A stretch of DNA of 64,000 bases from an uncultured Kiritimatiellota bacterium (GTDB lineage: Bacteria; Verrucomicrobiota; Kiritimatiellia; RFP12; UBA1067): positions 11,694-75,693 of the forward strand of contig CAKULV010000007.1 in assembly GCA_934667425.1 (NCBI GenBank), in the 5' to 3' direction. The first letter of the stretch is position 1; every line of letters starts with the position of its first letter. The translations under genes and the position numbers were made by a program. Below are positions 18,865 to 26,680 of the stretch, piece after piece. The notes under the pieces were generated by a model. That model was not told where the DNA came from. It made no database searches and saw nothing but the letters and a program-made list of their open reading frames with translations.

Positions 18865-19752
18865 GTGAAAAGCATCGAATACTTCAAAGATCGCCTTGCC
18901 CGGCTGCAAAAATGGCAAGACGTGATAGGCGACATGTCTGCATCAGCTTCCGCTTTTGAGGCTGTCATCCAGATAGCCGAAAAAGGAGCGTTGCTCCATG
19001 GTGCATACCATCACTACACTACAGTCAAGTCGCTTGGAAAGATATTTAAGGCCGAAAAATCTCATTCGTTGCGATTGACGCCGCTTTCCGCCGCACGGCT
19101 GAATGATCGCAACGAGTGCGACAAATATGCCAACGCTGAAGATGCGCGGCGGACATTCATAGCCTGCTTCAACCATGAAAACTCTGAGAGCGCAAACTTG
19201 TGGTGTCTTTACGCGCAAGGCGATCCGGAATCAGTACGCATAACATTTCCGCAGAAGGAGTTTGTCAAGTGGAGCGAACGGCTTTTAGAAGAAGGTGCAT
19301 ATGTAACGGACATCGTATATGCGGCGGTCAATGGCGCAAACGACCTTTATCCGCAGAGACGTCAAAACGTTCTTGCGTGGGAAGACCAACGCATAAGAAT
19401 CGACAATCCTGGCCCGATGCTCCACAGGGTGAAGGCGGGGCGGTTGAAAGACTATGAATGGCGCAGCGAGGCCGAGACACGCATCGTCAAAACCGGGAGC
19501 GGTGCGTCTAAATATGAATTTGTCGAGATACCCGCAAAGCTCATCTCTTCACTGCGGATAACGACGAGTCCTTGGGCAGATGAAGAGATCAGACAGAGGA
19601 TTCGCGAGATCGCCGAACGGCATCTTGGATGTTTCGGGTGGAAAGCCACGAGAACAACATTCCGCCCAAGCGTTTTGACTGGGGCAATGGATTATCTAAG
19701 AAGATTTGTCAGTCCTTCCGGCGGGTGCCGGAAAAAGGATGTGGCAAGATGA
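18865..19752 (+). CDS. DUF2971 family protein
   Basis: The protein has about 295 residues. It has the DUF2971 layout: LHGAYHHYTTVKSLGKIF, then LRLTPLSAARLNDRNEC, FIACFNHENSESANLWCLYA, and further on EWRSEAETRIV. Function is not established; the family often lies in defence or mobile regions. The start is unclear: TTG 18850, GTG 18865 and a downstream ATG at 18932 are all in frame with no convincing ribosome site. I give GTG 18865. It sits 35 nt upstream of the RiPP precursor and could be part of that transcript or a neighbour in the same island. Confidence 0.75.
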   Translation: MKSIEYFKDRLARLQKWQDVIGDMSASASAFEAVIQIAEKGALLHGAYHHYTTVKSLGKIFKAEKSHSLRLTPLSAARLNDRNECDKYANAEDARRTFIACFNHENSESANLWCLYAQGDPESVRITFPQKEFVKWSERLLEEGAYVTDIVYAAVNGANDLYPQRRQNVLAWEDQRIRIDNPGPMLHRVKAGRLKDYEWRSEAETRIVKTGSGASKYEFVEIPAKLISSLRITTSPWADEEIRQRIREIAERHLGCFGWKATRTTFRPSVLTGAMDYLRRFVSPSGGCRKKDVAR

Positions 19753-19787
19753 AACAACGAGGCTAAAGCCTCAGAAAGGAGCCAGAA

Positions 19788-19937
19788 ATGGCATACAAGA
19801 AACCCGAAATCGTGGCGAAGAGCCCTGCCAAGCAGTCGTTCGTCGCTGGTTGTCCGACGAACTCGACAGCGGAAAGCTGCACTAAGACAAAAAGTGGATG
19901 CGAGTATCGCAAGTGCATGATTGTGACGGCTCATTAA
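19788..19937 (+). CDS. Cys-rich RiPP precursor peptide
   Basis: The peptide has 49 residues with a strong AAAGGAG 7 nt before the ATG. The leader part begins MAYKKPEIVAKSPAKQSF, and the core begins after VAG. Cysteines are at 22, 31, 38 and 43; Thr, Ser, Asn and Lys lie between them, and the end is CMIVTAH. No other protein feature is present. It is immediately followed by a stem-loop and two radical SAM/SPASM genes, the standard layout of radical-SAM-modified peptides (thioether sactipeptides or ranthipeptides, or other Cys crosslinks). From memory it resembles the Cys-rich peptides of rumen fibre degraders called FibroRumin. A short hairpin, GAGGCT AA AGCCTC, lies at 19759-19772 just upstream. 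Confidence 0.8.
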   Translation: MAYKKPEIVAKSPAKQSFVAGCPTNSTAESCTKTKSGCEYRKCMIVTAH

Positions 19938-19958
19938 GAATGTCATGACATGTTCGGG

Positions 19959-19985
19959 CGCGAGAGAATTTGACTTTCTCTCGCG
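19959..19985 (+). terminator. Stem-loop attenuator after the precursor gene
   Basis: Perfect 10-bp arms (19959-19968 and 19976-19985) enclose a 7-nt loop and are followed by a T-rich stretch. In RiPP loci, such partial terminators keep the precursor in excess over the enzymes. That role is inference. Confidence 0.65.
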
Positions 19986-20031
19986 TCTGTCTTGCTCATT
20001 GTTTCGTGAAAACACAAATTGGGCTTCAACA

Positions 20032-21375
20032 ATGCGGATAAAACTTAAGCAAGGTACATATTTGCGTACCTGCGGCAACGAGAGCTTGCTCTTTAATCCA
20101 TGTACAGAAGCGGCTTGCGTTGCGCGTAATGCGCAGCTGCTTCTTGCAAAATTGTCTTGTTCCTATAGGGGGTTGGATGATATTGTCGATGAAACAGCTC
20201 AATCATATGGTATCGATCGGGAAGTGGCAAAAAGCGATTGGCAAGAATTCTCAAGCAGATTATCACGACTGGGGCTGATAGAGGTTGACGATGCTTTTTT
20301 GCCCAGCGATGTGCAGATTGAAGAGTCGACGACCGGCAATTATAGTGCAGATGGTGACGATGCGGACATCGCGACCGAGTTTTTTAAGAGAAACGATATT
20401 TTGTCCGAGCTGCACATGGATCTGTCATCAGCCTGTACGGAAAGGTGTGTTCACTGCTATCTGCCTGATTACCCGAATCGTTTTCTAAATCTCCAGATTG
20501 TTGAAAAGGTTTTAAGAGAATTTAGGGCGGCACAGGGTGTAACGGTTTATCTAACAGGAGGTGAATGCATGCTGCACCCTGATTTCGATAGGATATGTCG
20601 TCTTTGCAAAGAACTTTCGCTTAACGTCATTGTACTCACAAACCTGACATGTTGCGACACGGAGCGTGTCCAGTTGCTGAAAGAGATAGAACCGCAGTTT
20701 GTAAGTGTTTCGATTTACAGCATGAATCCTATAGTACATGACAGAATAACACGAGTTGCTGGAAGTTGGCGAAGAACAATGGACGCATTCCTTGTTTGTG
20801 AAAAGGCAAATATCAATTTAAGAATTGCAACGCCGCTACTAAAGGAAAATCAGTGGTCATTTGCAGAACTAGATCGCTTTGCGCGTGAACATCACGCCAA
20901 GCTTGCCCCTAACTTCACAATATATGCGAAAAGCAACGGCGACAAAAGCAACCTCCGTCACATTTGCACGTCTGAAGAACTCGAACGAGTGTTGAACGAA
21001 TGCAAAGAGGTGTTTGGTAGAAATCTTTTTTGCGGTGCAGAGGATTCTTGGGAAGACAAGGTGTGCAGGATAGGAACTTTGAGGTTATGCATCAATTCCA
21101 GTGGCGATTATTATCCATGCGATGGAATGCATGGCTATCGATTAGGGAATGCGCGCAAACATACGTTGAAGGAGATATGGAGCGGAGAAGAATTGTCTAG
21201 ACTTAGGGGACTCAAAGTGGGCGATTTTACGAGGTGCAGGACGTGTCAGGAACGAAAGTTCTGCCTTGTATGCCCGGCTTTCAATTTTAACGCTACAGGC
21301 AATTTGTTGACGCCACACAAGACGAAGTGTGAAACTGCGTCTGTTGTGCATCGTGTTTATGGAGAGAGGTCTTGA
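20032..21375 (+). CDS. Radical SAM/SPASM peptide maturase 1
   Basis: The protein has 447 residues. The N-terminal ~90 residues resemble a PqqD-like RiPP recognition element. The radical SAM core has CTERCVHC (CX3CX2C at residues 135, 139, 142) and a YLTGGECMLH stretch. The C-terminal SPASM domain carries SSGDYYPCDG, LGNARKHTLKEIW, then CRTCQERKFCLVCPAFNFNATG, with enough Cys for auxiliary iron-sulfur clusters. It most likely installs crosslinks on the 49-residue precursor. ATG 20032 (MRIKLKQG) fits the domain start; upstream frame extends to 19945. The gene is visibly AT-richer than most of the window, suggesting transfer. Confidence 0.88.
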   Translation: MRIKLKQGTYLRTCGNESLLFNPCTEAACVARNAQLLLAKLSCSYRGLDDIVDETAQSYGIDREVAKSDWQEFSSRLSRLGLIEVDDAFLPSDVQIEESTTGNYSADGDDADIATEFFKRNDILSELHMDLSSACTERCVHCYLPDYPNRFLNLQIVEKVLREFRAAQGVTVYLTGGECMLHPDFDRICRLCKELSLNVIVLTNLTCCDTERVQLLKEIEPQFVSVSIYSMNPIVHDRITRVAGSWRRTMDAFLVCEKANINLRIATPLLKENQWSFAELDRFAREHHAKLAPNFTIYAKSNGDKSNLRHICTSEELERVLNECKEVFGRNLFCGAEDSWEDKVCRIGTLRLCINSSGDYYPCDGMHGYRLGNARKHTLKEIWSGEELSRLRGLKVGDFTRCRTCQERKFCLVCPAFNFNATGNLLTPHKTKCETASVVHRVYGERS

Positions 21376-21376
21376 A

Positions 21377-22828
21377 ATGTTGATTAGATTGGCAAGACAG
21401 ACGTTTGTCAGGCAATATGGCGAGTTTACCTACCTGTTCGGGAAGGTGACGGCGTTTGACCAGGTCTTCCGCTCGGCCGGTCCGTTCTTTGCGCATATTA
21501 CAAGAGAACCTAAAGATCGCGATATTATCATCGACGAAATCGTGCGTGATTACGCCGATGCGCCGCGTGAACAGGTGGCGCGGGACTTCGACGAGTTTTT
21601 TGCGCCGCTCGTTGAGCTGAAAGTGATTCTCGCAGGCGAAAGCGCAGAGGAGTTAGATGCGCAGGAGCCGTTCTTCACCTATGACTGCGACGACCCGAAG
21701 ACGGCGAGGGACGACCAGTACCATACTCCAGAGGAAATCGCCGCCCTGCCTTCTACGCTGCTCGAAAAGCACTTTGCCGAGCATCCGACGTTGTTCACTC
21801 TTCAGCTCGATATAACGCAGGCATGTACTGAACGGTGCCGCCACTGCTATGTGCCGGAATATAACCCGCTGTTCCTCCCGTATGAAAAGATATGCGGGAT
21901 TCTCGATGAGTTTCGTGAGATGGGAGGCCTGCACATTTCGCTCTCCGGCGGCGAATGCATGATGCACAAGGATATTGTGAAAATCATTGAGGCGGTGCGC
22001 GGACGAGACTGCACGGTTTCGTGTTTGAGCAATCTGACCGTCTGCACGGACGAGATAATCGATGCTCTTGTAGAAGCAGACGGAACGGTTCAGGTTTCTC
22101 TTTATTCGATGAGTCCGGCAATCCACGACGAGGTGACGAGGCGCAAGGGATCGTGGCTTGAGACGATGGGTGCGATCATGCGCCTTCGCGCGGCGCAGAT
22201 ACCTGTCTTCATTTCATGTCCATGCCTCAAGATAAACTACAAGGATTATCCGGCTGTGATGAAATTCGCCGACTCGCTGAAAATGAACTCCCAGACGGAT
22301 TTCATAATCATGGGTAAACAGGACGGCGACACGTCTAATCTCTGCAATCGACTCGACCTTGCGGAGACACGGACGCTGCTTGAAGACGTGATCTTGAAAT
22401 CCATTCCGATGAACAGCGAGTATTTCAGTCCGGGCAAGAAAGACCAGATGCTGTCGGACCAAGAATGGTGCAGGCGGAAAGTGTGTGGTGCATGTGTCGA
22501 CACGATGTGTCTCAATGCGAACGGAGAGTATTATCCGTGTCCAGGCTTTGCCGGCGTTCCGCTTGGCAACTGCTATCGCGATTCGCTGCGACACGTATGG
22601 CTCGAATCTGAAGCTACGCGGCGAATTCGCGCCATAACAGGAGCCGATTTCCCAAAGTGCGCGTCCTGCAAGGACCGCGACTACTGTTCCGTCTGTTTGT
22701 GCCGCAACTTCAACGAGACGGGTGACATGCTCAAACCCGCTGAACATTTCTGCAAGGTGGCGGCGATCAACCACGAAGTCGTGGACGAAAAGCAGAGGCA
22801 GATGATTGAGGCTGCGGGAAAGAAGTAA
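21377..22828 (+). CDS. Radical SAM/SPASM peptide maturase 2
   Basis: The protein has 483 residues and is a paralog of the upstream maturase. It has a PqqD-like N-terminus, CTERCRHC (Cys 150, 154, 157), ISLSGGECMMHKDI, and a SPASM domain with NGEYYPCPG, CASCKDRDYCSVCLCRNFNETGD. A 60-residue acidic insert (residues about 85-140) separates the recognition element from the barrel. The ATG lies one base after the stop of maturase 1, with GAGAGAGG upstream. It is more GC-rich than maturase 1. Two different maturases for one precursor imply two kinds of crosslink or two ordered steps. Confidence 0.88.
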   Translation: MLIRLARQTFVRQYGEFTYLFGKVTAFDQVFRSAGPFFAHITREPKDRDIIIDEIVRDYADAPREQVARDFDEFFAPLVELKVILAGESAEELDAQEPFFTYDCDDPKTARDDQYHTPEEIAALPSTLLEKHFAEHPTLFTLQLDITQACTERCRHCYVPEYNPLFLPYEKICGILDEFREMGGLHISLSGGECMMHKDIVKIIEAVRGRDCTVSCLSNLTVCTDEIIDALVEADGTVQVSLYSMSPAIHDEVTRRKGSWLETMGAIMRLRAAQIPVFISCPCLKINYKDYPAVMKFADSLKMNSQTDFIIMGKQDGDTSNLCNRLDLAETRTLLEDVILKSIPMNSEYFSPGKKDQMLSDQEWCRRKVCGACVDTMCLNANGEYYPCPGFAGVPLGNCYRDSLRHVWLESEATRRIRAITGADFPKCASCKDRDYCSVCLCRNFNETGDMLKPAEHFCKVAAINHEVVDEKQRQMIEAAGKK

Positions 22829-22839
22829 AGAAGCGGCCT

Positions 22840-23634
22840 ATGCTCTGCGATGCACACGTCCACATGGGCTACTATTCGCGAAAGGGGTGGCGAGAGCCGT
22901 TCTACTATTCGCCGCGAAGGATTTTGGGCGTATTGGACAGGTGCGGAATAGACGAATTCATAGTCTCTTCCACATGCGCCCAGGTTGCGGAGATCGGGGT
23001 CGATGCGATTTTTCGCGAGGCGCGCGAGATGAAGCGGATTGCCGGCGGCCGTGCGCATCTATTCTTCTGGCTTTCGGGACATTTTTACGACGAGGATCCG
23101 GAGATGTCGTGGCTTGACATGGGGTTGTTCGAGGGTGTCAAGCTCCACGAAGTCGAAACACCATGGATGGAACGGCGAAGAGGAAATTTGAATAGTGTTC
23201 TCGCGGCGGCTGAAAAACGGAATATGCCCGTGATGTTCCATGCGGGACTGAATACCGGATGCCGCCCCTTCGAGCTTGCGAAAATCGCCTCCGCTCACCC
23301 GTCGGTTCGCTTCAATTTCGCGCATTGCCGGCCGTTGGACGAGATGGCCAAGGTTGTTTCTGATTGCTCTAATGTTTGGACGGATACCGCCTACATGGCT
23401 ATCGGCGACTTCCCTAAACTGCGCGACTACGACTGGCATGGCCGACTCATGTTCGGCTCCGATCTCCCTGTCTGGCAGGCCGGCGACGAAACGGGCCTTA
23501 CGTCGAGGTACCGGGCCTATGCAAAGGCTCTGCGGGAGAGCGGGCTTCTGGATACGGCGGAAGAAGCGTTTGCCGGTTTTCTTCTGCCGGGCTGGTCAAC
23601 CCTAAAGCCCTTGTCCCCATCGAAACGCAGCTGA
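22840..23634 (+). CDS. Metal-dependent amidohydrolase of the PF04909 type
   Basis: The protein has 264 residues. It has the TIM-barrel metal ligands in order: DAHVHMG at the N-terminus, KLHE, VMFHAG, FNFAHCRP and FGSDLPVW. This family includes decarboxylases and hydrolases of small carboxylates or amides. It lies 11 nt after maturase 2, so it is probably part of the RiPP operon and could trim or further modify the product, for example hydrolysing a side-chain amide or decarboxylating it. That role is inference. Confidence 0.82.
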   Translation: MLCDAHVHMGYYSRKGWREPFYYSPRRILGVLDRCGIDEFIVSSTCAQVAEIGVDAIFREAREMKRIAGGRAHLFFWLSGHFYDEDPEMSWLDMGLFEGVKLHEVETPWMERRRGNLNSVLAAAEKRNMPVMFHAGLNTGCRPFELAKIASAHPSVRFNFAHCRPLDEMAKVVSDCSNVWTDTAYMAIGDFPKLRDYDWHGRLMFGSDLPVWQAGDETGLTSRYRAYAKALRESGLLDTAEEAFAGFLLPGWSTLKPLSPSKRS

Positions 23635-23701
23635 CGCGTGTTGGCCGCGCAGTTGAAACTGTCGACCACAGCGTCGTCCACAGGCACCTCTATTCCCTTT
23701 G

Positions 23702-23971
23702 CATTCCGCCTCAATGCAGATTCCGCTGTCTATTCGCCATGGAATTGAATAAAGAGTGCTTGACGGCGTTCCTGTCCGCGTGTATTCGGCGGCGAAGACG
23801 GTCGCCGATCTCTTCAAGTTACGAAATCGCGTGGGGCTTGAAATCTCGATCGGTGCGCACAAGGATGGACTTCGCGAGAAGAGGTTTTCTGTCGACGAAT
23901 TGATGAGGGCTGCGGACGTTGATCGCGTGCGTCGTATTGTCATGCCTTATGTGGAGGGCTATTTCGGATGA
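23702..23971 (+). pseudogene. Broken AbiEi-type antitoxin remnant
   Basis: The translation reads IRHGIE, a TAA stop at 23747-23749, then RVLDGVPVRVYSAAKTVADLF and on to FSVDELMRAADVDRVRRIV, which is the C-terminal half of AbiEi-type antitoxins (type IV toxin-antitoxin). The N-terminal winged-helix half is missing and the stop interrupts the frame. A short ORF from 23756 could still give a 71-residue fragment. Confidence 0.7.
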
Positions 23972-23996
23972 GGAATGTCGTTGTGAGCATCTTGGA

Positions 23997-24416
23997 AATG
24001 TTCGTCTGCCAATGCAATTCGCTGTCGGAATTGGCGACGCGGTGACGCCGAGCGCTCGCAGGGCAGCATTTCCTGTGTTGCTCGGCATGGATATCCCGAA
24101 GATTCTCGTCTATCCGCGTGAGACGTATGTCGTGGAAGAGAATGTCGGACGCTCCACGATGCCGATCGAGCTTGCGGTCAGGCATCCAAATGCCGCCAAC
24201 CGCCATTTGCTAGCCATCGAGTTTGACGGCCCCATGTATGCATCGCAGAAAACCATTCGAGACCGAGACGTTTTGCGTCCGGCCATATTGGAAAACCTGG
24301 GATGGAAGCACTTCCGGCTTTGGAGCATGGACTGGGTGTTTGACCGCAAGCGTGTCCGGCAGCGCTTGCTGGATGCGCTTGATGGATGTATGCGAGATTC
24401 TGTCTTAACGGATTAA
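23997..24416 (+). pseudogene. Fused fragments: AbiEii toxin piece joined to a helicase C-terminal nuclease
   Basis: Two unrelated families are joined in one open frame (the frame runs from 23919; an ATG is at 24012). Up to about 24140 it reads QFAVGIGDAVTP, then GMDIPKILVYPRETYVVEE, matching the middle of AbiEii nucleotidyltransferase toxins but without the catalytic GS motif. From about 24141 it reads IELAVRHPNAANRHLLAIEFDG, then RDRDVLRPAILENLGW and FRLWSMDWVFD, the MTES_1575-type endonuclease tail of DUF4011-class helicases. The product, if made, has no intact toxin domain. I call it decay by deletion. Confidence 0.65.
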
Positions 24417-24451
24417 TGCCGCATTATGCCTTTTCTTCCTCACGGCCATTT

Positions 24452-24483
24452 CCCTTCTCACTTTTTGCAAAAAGTGAGAAGGG
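24452..24483. repeat. Perfect 32-bp palindrome
   Basis: Arms CCCTTCTCACTTTTTG and its exact complement meet with no loop. It could be a bidirectional terminator for the decayed defence region. Confidence 0.7.
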
Positions 24484-24625
24484 GTGTCCTCAATGGAAAG
24501 ACTGTCTGGCAGCTGCCTTACGGTACGGTAACATCGACTCGGCCGTCTGCTTGAAGCGGTTTATCGACTGGAGCCACTACCGCCCGGAGAATCGTGAGAT
24601 TATGCTTCGGACTAAAACTAGAGCT

Positions 24626-24813
24626 AGTTGCAAAACCTTCGCGGTTGCGGACGGGACAAGCCCGTCCCTCCCGAAAAACACCGAATTTTCACAATCTTGC
24701 GAAGATACTGGAGGGGGTGCGCTCGGCCCCTTGCGGCCCTGCGGGTTCGCTTTGCTCAGGCAACCCGACGCCTACGGCGCGGGCGAATCTGTCGCGACCG
24801 AGGTTTTGCAACT
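24626..24813. mobile_element. MITE-like element with 12-bp terminal inverted repeats
   Basis: AGTTGCAAAACC at 24626-24637 is the exact inverse complement of 24802-24813. The 188-bp interval has no gene and is flanked on both sides by GCT, a possible 3-bp target duplication. A structured hairpin lies just inside the left end. It would need a transposase elsewhere. Confidence 0.45.
24649..24673 (+). repeat. Structured hairpin repeat, copy 1
   Basis: Stem GGACGGG/CCCGTCC, loop ACAAG, 3' flank CTCCCG. A second copy at 30469-30493 has the same loop and flank but a different stem. Confidence 0.65.
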
Positions 24814-24972
24814 GCTTCACCATAATATTGCTTCGGCAATTAATGTTGTCGATTCCGTTGGGAGGGCGGCACCCCGCATCGAGCCGCCTTCGGCGCTCGG
24901 TTCGCCCGGGGGATGCGTCCCCAGCCCGCATTGTGAAATATGAGAAGCCGTTTCCGCAGTGGGAACTGCTTT

Positions 24973-24981
24973 TGGTATAAT
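24973..24981 (+). promoter_or_regulatory. Extended -10 promoter
   Basis: TGGTATAAT, 11 nt before the ATG of a truncated symporter-like reading frame. It may now drive uvrC, 178 nt downstream. Confidence 0.55.
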
Positions 24982-24992
24982 ATCGGGCATCT

Positions 24993-25121
24993 ATGAGAGA
25001 TGTTTTGCTTGCTCTGGAGGCTGGGCTTGGAGCTTTTGTGCTGGGATTGAGGCACTTCTCCGAGGGGCTTCCGTCCGTTCGCCGCACGAGATGCGGGAAA
25101 AGTCTGTGGCCGATTGGCTGA
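24993..25121 (+). pseudogene. 5' remnant of a Na/Pi symporter-like gene
   Basis: The 42-codon frame begins MRDVLLAL, then AGLGAFVLGLRHFSEGLPSV. It matches the start of the complete symporter at 26681 (MKEIALSVL, then GGLGIFLLGMKHLSEGLQAV) with a 3-4 residue gap, after which similarity is lost. A second frame ending in MREKSVADWLKASLGMASAEA (to 25156) runs up to uvrC. It may be a decayed paralog or a duplication breakpoint. Confidence 0.45.
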
Positions 25122-25158
25122 AGGCTTCGCTTGGCATGGCATCTGCGGAGGCGTAACG

Positions 25159-26631
25159 TTGACCGACACATTGAGAGAACGGTTGAAGACATTGCCGAAC
25201 AAGCCCGGATGCTATCTCATGCGAGACAGTCGCGGCACGATCATCTACATCGGGAAGGCGAAGAACCTGCGCAACCGTGTGCGCGGCTATTTCCGTCCGG
25301 GCGCAAAGCACGCGCCGAAGGTGCGGTCGATGGTGCATACGGTCGCCGACTTCGAGTTCATGACCGTGAAGAACGAGGCCGAGGCCCTGCTCACGGAGGC
25401 GGCGCTCATAAAGCGCTACAAGCCGCACTTCAACATACTCATGCGCGACGACAAGCGCTACCTCGCGCTGCGTGCGGACACTACCCTGGAGTTCCCGATG
25501 TTCACCACCTGCCGCATAGTGAGGGACGATGGAGCGCTCTACTTCGGGCCGTTCCCGTCAGCCCCGGTCGTGCGGGCTGCAAAGGATTTCGTGGAGAAGC
25601 GCTTCGGACTGCGCGGGTGCAAGTGCATCGCGCCGGACGAGGATGCGAAGCGGCATTGCATGGCGGACACGATACGCTTCTGTAGCGCACCGTGCATCGG
25701 CAGGATATCAGCGGATGACTACAGGAAGCGGTTCTGCGAGGCCTGCGCATTCCTCCACGGCGGGCGGCCCGGCCTGATCGACGATCTCGTGCGGGACATG
25801 GAGGCAGCGGCGGATGGCGGCGATTTCGAGAAGGCGGCGCGTCTGCGCGACACCATATCCGCGCTTCGGGAGATGACCAAGCGGCACTTTGTCCGCAAAA
25901 CTCCCGAGGCGAGCCGCGCAGACGCATTGCGCGGCCTGGACGAGCTCGCGGCGGCGCTGCGTCTCGATGCCCCGCCCCGCGTGATCGAGTGCGTCGATAT
26001 ATCCAACCTGTTCGGCACCCATTCCGTGGCATCTCTCGTAGTGGCTATAGACGGCATCCCCGACCGCCGTTACTACCGCCATTTCAAGATAGAGACCGTT
26101 GAGGGTGCGGACGATCCGCGCAGCATGGCGGAGGTAGTCCGTCGCAGGTACGGGCCGGAATCGACGATCGCCTCGAAGTCCCCGCGCGCCGACCTCTTCA
26201 TATGCGATGGAGGCGTGACGCAATTGCGGGCGGCGCGCGAGGCGTTCAAGGGTATAGGGGTGGCTGACATTCCAACCGTCGGGCTTGCCAAGAAGATGGA
26301 GACGCTTGTCACCGACGATGACCGGGGCGACGTATGCCTGCCGCGCGATTCGCAGGGACTGTTTGTCGCCACTCGCCTCAGGGACGAGGCCCATCGATTC
26401 GCCATCACCTACCACAGGCATCTGCGCCAGAGGACGATCCGGGAGTCTGTGCTTGACGAGATTCCGGGGATCGGCGCGGCGAAGAAGGTCGCCCTGCTGC
26501 GGAAATTCCATTCGACGCGTGGGATAGCGAAGGCTCCCGTGGAGGAGATATCCGCCGCCGCAGGCGTGAATGCGGCAATCGCCGAGCGGGTCAAGGCTGC
26601 GTGCGCCGCAGTCGGGGGCGAGGCGCGCTGA
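25159..26631 (+). CDS. uvrC: UvrABC excinuclease subunit C
   Basis: The protein has 490 residues, shorter than the usual ~600. The GIY-YIG nuclease is at the N-terminus (KPGCYLM, IIYIGKAKNLRNRVRGYF, and the metal Glu in EAEALLTEAALIK). The UVR/UvrB-binding segment is MEAAADGGDFEKAARLRD. The RNase H-like 5' nuclease retains its acidic residues and His (ECVDISNLFG, ICDGGVTQL, RDEAHRFAITYHR), and a helix-hairpin-helix ends it (LDEIPGIGAAKKVALLR). Both incision sites therefore look intact. I chose the start TTG 25159 for its GGAGG at 25147-25151; an in-frame ATG at 25114 overlaps older sequence. Confidence 0.95.
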   Translation: MTDTLRERLKTLPNKPGCYLMRDSRGTIIYIGKAKNLRNRVRGYFRPGAKHAPKVRSMVHTVADFEFMTVKNEAEALLTEAALIKRYKPHFNILMRDDKRYLALRADTTLEFPMFTTCRIVRDDGALYFGPFPSAPVVRAAKDFVEKRFGLRGCKCIAPDEDAKRHCMADTIRFCSAPCIGRISADDYRKRFCEACAFLHGGRPGLIDDLVRDMEAAADGGDFEKAARLRDTISALREMTKRHFVRKTPEASRADALRGLDELAAALRLDAPPRVIECVDISNLFGTHSVASLVVAIDGIPDRRYYRHFKIETVEGADDPRSMAEVVRRRYGPESTIASKSPRADLFICDGGVTQLRAAREAFKGIGVADIPTVGLAKKMETLVTDDDRGDVCLPRDSQGLFVATRLRDEAHRFAITYHRHLRQRTIRESVLDEIPGIGAAKKVALLRKFHSTRGIAKAPVEEISAAAGVNAAIAERVKAACAAVGGEAR

Positions 26632-26680
26632 TGTCGAAGTTGCAATTTTGGGAACAGAACTGAAGGCAGAATAGGATAAC

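Larger units (their letters stand above)
24417..24975. other. Gene-free, repeat-rich stretch
   Basis: I see no convincing gene here. An open frame from 24386 crosses it but has no family features. It holds a 32-bp palindrome (24452-24483), a candidate MITE-like element (24626-24813), a structured hairpin repeat (24649-24673) and a promoter at its end. Confidence 0.55.

Noticed and set aside
24386..24943. 185-residue open frame across the repeat-rich region
   Set aside because: It runs through palindromes and inverted repeats, has no family features and no ribosome site.
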